Positions 6,184-7,066 of a stretch of DNA of 7,066 bases are shown piece after piece (the first letter of the stretch is position 1; each line of letters starts with the position of its first letter). Source of the DNA: Ignavibacteriales bacterium (GTDB lineage Bacteria > Bacteroidota > Ignavibacteria > Ignavibacteriales > Melioribacteraceae); NCBI GenBank assembly GCA_027080245.1, contig JALWSN010000193.1, forward strand, positions 1-7,066. Reading direction: 5' to 3'. Under the pieces are notes generated by a model, which saw only the letters and a list, made by a program, of their open reading frames with translations, was not told where the DNA came from and made no database searches. A program made the position numbers and the translations under genes.

Positions 6184-7014
6184 TTAATCCTCAAAATAAT
6201 TTAAATAAGCTTTAATTCGGTTAACGTAACTTTGAGTTTCCTTAAATGGCGGAACGCCGTTGTGTTTTTTTACGGCTTCGGGTCCGGCATTGTAAGCCGC
6301 CAAAGCCAAATCCACATTGTTGTTAAACAAGCTCAATAAGCTCGAAAAATACCGTGCTCCGCCGAAGATATTTTCTTCCGGGTCAAAAATATTTCTTATT
6401 CCCAGCGCTTTTGCCGTCGAATCCATTAATTGCATTAAACCTTTGGCTTTAGCAGGAGAAACAGCTTTAGGATTAGCTGCCGATTCCGTTAAAATAATTG
6501 ATTTTAGCAGAGAATCCTTAACGCCGAATTTTGCCGAAGCTTTGCGAATAATATCCTCGTATTTAGCCAATCTTTCAATGGCTTTTTGCGGCGGAGCAAG
6601 CTTTTTGCCCTTGGCGTTAACGGCATTTACTGCATTGCTCCCAATCCCGGCTTTCGAACGGATTGGATGCTCCCCGGAAATCCTAATGCTCCCGGGAAGC
6701 AACTTTGGGTCAAAGGGCTCGCCGGTAATTTTTTCGTAAATTTCCTTCGAAAGCCCCAACCCTTTGTTTTCCGCAATGTATTCGCCCATTTTGAGCTGGA
6801 AAATCGTGGAAAAATAATCTCCGCCAAAATCTTTTTTATTGAACAATCCCGTGCTTTCGTTAAGCATGCTCTTTAACATCATCGAAATTAAAATGCCTTC
6901 GAAGTCCTGCGCGGCTTTCGCTAATCTTTTCTTCTGCTCAGTCGTAAACCTGCCGTGCGAATGGACTTGATGCGTTTTAACTTCGGGCGATATGTTAAAA
7001 TTAACCTTGTTCAT
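6184..7014 (-). CDS. flgJ: FlgJ rod-binding protein fused to an SLT lytic transglycosylase domain
   Basis: FlgJ caps the growing rod in the periplasm and opens the peptidoglycan for it. Residues about 28-98 are the rod-binding domain (AAQDFEGILISMMLKSML and ENKGLGLSKEIYEKI). A linker (about 99-145) rich in small and basic residues contains the short repeat NAVNAVNA. Residues about 150-275 are a complete SLT-type transglycosylase: catalytic E177 in ILTESAANP, GLMQL (192-196), DPEENIFGGARYFSSLL and AYNAGP (241-245 region), then the closing SYVNRI. The best-studied two-domain FlgJ proteins of beta- and gammaproteobacteria carry a glucosaminidase domain, so this is a different enzyme on the same scaffold. 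There is no signal peptide, consistent with export through the flagellar system. The ATG at 7014 lies 6 bases after the flgI stop and has no recognisable Shine-Dalgarno sequence, so it may rely on coupling. Confidence 0.95.
   Translation of the reverse strand: MNKVNFNISPEVKTHQVHSHGRFTTEQKKRLAKAAQDFEGILISMMLKSMLNESTGLFNKKDFGGDYFSTIFQLKMGEYIAENKGLGLSKEIYEKITGEPFDPKLLPGSIRISGEHPIRSKAGIGSNAVNAVNAKGKKLAPPQKAIERLAKYEDIIRKASAKFGVKDSLLKSIILTESAANPKAVSPAKAKGLMQLMDSTAKALGIRNIFDPEENIFGGARYFSSLLSLFNNNVDLALAAYNAGPEAVKKHNGVPPFKETQSYVNRIKAYLNYFED
6188..6192 (-). promoter_or_regulatory. Ribosome binding site deciding the flgN start
   Basis: GAGGA read on the minus strand, inside the last codons of flgJ, is followed by 9 bases and the ATG at 6179. 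It is one of the stronger Shine-Dalgarno matches in the window and supports this ATG over the TTG five codons upstream, which would lie on the motif itself. Confidence 0.65.
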
Positions 7015-7020
7015 TTCAAA

Positions 7021-7066
7021 TTAAAGTATTACTAAATCTCCAATTAATGCTCCAGCAGCTTTCAAA
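7021..7066 (-). CDS. flgI: FlgI flagellar P-ring protein, C-terminal end only
   Basis: The right edge holds the last 14 codons of a gene in the same direction, translating to LKAAGALIGDLVIL followed by TAA. This closely fits the C-terminal end of FlgI, where an ALK-x-AGAL-x-A-x-L/I-V-I helix and strand close the protein. FlgI builds the P-ring around the rod in the peptidoglycan layer and is usually encoded directly before flgJ, which is the case here with a 6-base gap. The fragment is very short, so the call depends on both this match and gene order. Confidence 0.75.
   Translation of the reverse strand, partial: LKAAGALIGDLVIL

Noticed and set aside
6192..6194. TTG start for flgN, five codons upstream of the ATG
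   Set aside because: It coincides with the GAGG motif that serves the ATG at 6179, so the ATG is the better start.
6317..6739. 140-codon open frame on the plus strand opposite flgJ
   Set aside because: Antisense to a conserved two-domain protein, with no family resemblance; a shadow of the coding strand. The same holds for the plus-strand frames at 197-439, 566-886, 2672-2872 and 5488-5745.
6627..6827. 66-codon minus-strand frame nested in flgJ
   Set aside because: Alternative frame of the FlgJ linker and rod-binding region; no recognisable domain and no ribosome binding site.
1..7066. Internal promoters, rho-independent terminators, CRISPR arrays, tRNAs or insertion sequences
   Set aside because: Gaps between genes are 12 bases or less, and I saw no hairpin followed by a T-run, no spaced repeats and no inverted repeats with target duplications.

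Overview
The window is one tightly packed flagellar gene cluster, all on the minus strand. It comes from a motile, P-ring-bearing (hence diderm) bacterium with moderately AT-rich DNA (roughly 40% GC by eye). Eleven coding regions follow each other with gaps of at most about 12 bases or with overlaps. No promoter, terminator, RNA gene, mobile element or CRISPR array is visible. The phylum cannot be fixed from the sequence. FlgI/FlgJ, a FliW-CsrA pair, an SLT-type FlgJ and two different MotA types together point away from enterobacteria. They would fit a lineage such as the Ignavibacteria/Bacteroidota side, Calditrichota, Deferribacterota or a candidate phylum; this is inference only.

In transcription order (right to left) the genes are: the last 14 codons of flgI (P-ring); flgJ, a rod-cap protein fused to a lytic transglycosylase; flgN, the export chaperone of the hook-associated proteins; flgK and flgL, the hook-filament junction proteins; a PomA/MotP-like motA and its motB (first stator); fliW and csrA, the partner-switch that couples filament assembly to translation; a receiver-Hpt phosphorelay protein; and the 5' part of a second motA of the enterobacterial type, cut by the window edge.

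The layout follows late flagellar assembly: rod and P-ring, then wall opening, then junction, then stators, then control of flagellin synthesis. Most genes look translationally coupled: TAATG at flgN/flgK, ATGA at flgL/motA, and short overlaps or 3-6 base gaps elsewhere. The clear exception is motA/motB, which overlap by 142 bases in two frames.

I do not see an entirely new system. The points most worth attention are the long dual-coding motA/motB overlap, the REC-Hpt protein lodged between csrA and a second stator gene, the insertion of motAB between flgL and fliW-csrA, the FlgJ-SLT fusion, and two GGA motifs in the csrA translation-initiation region.
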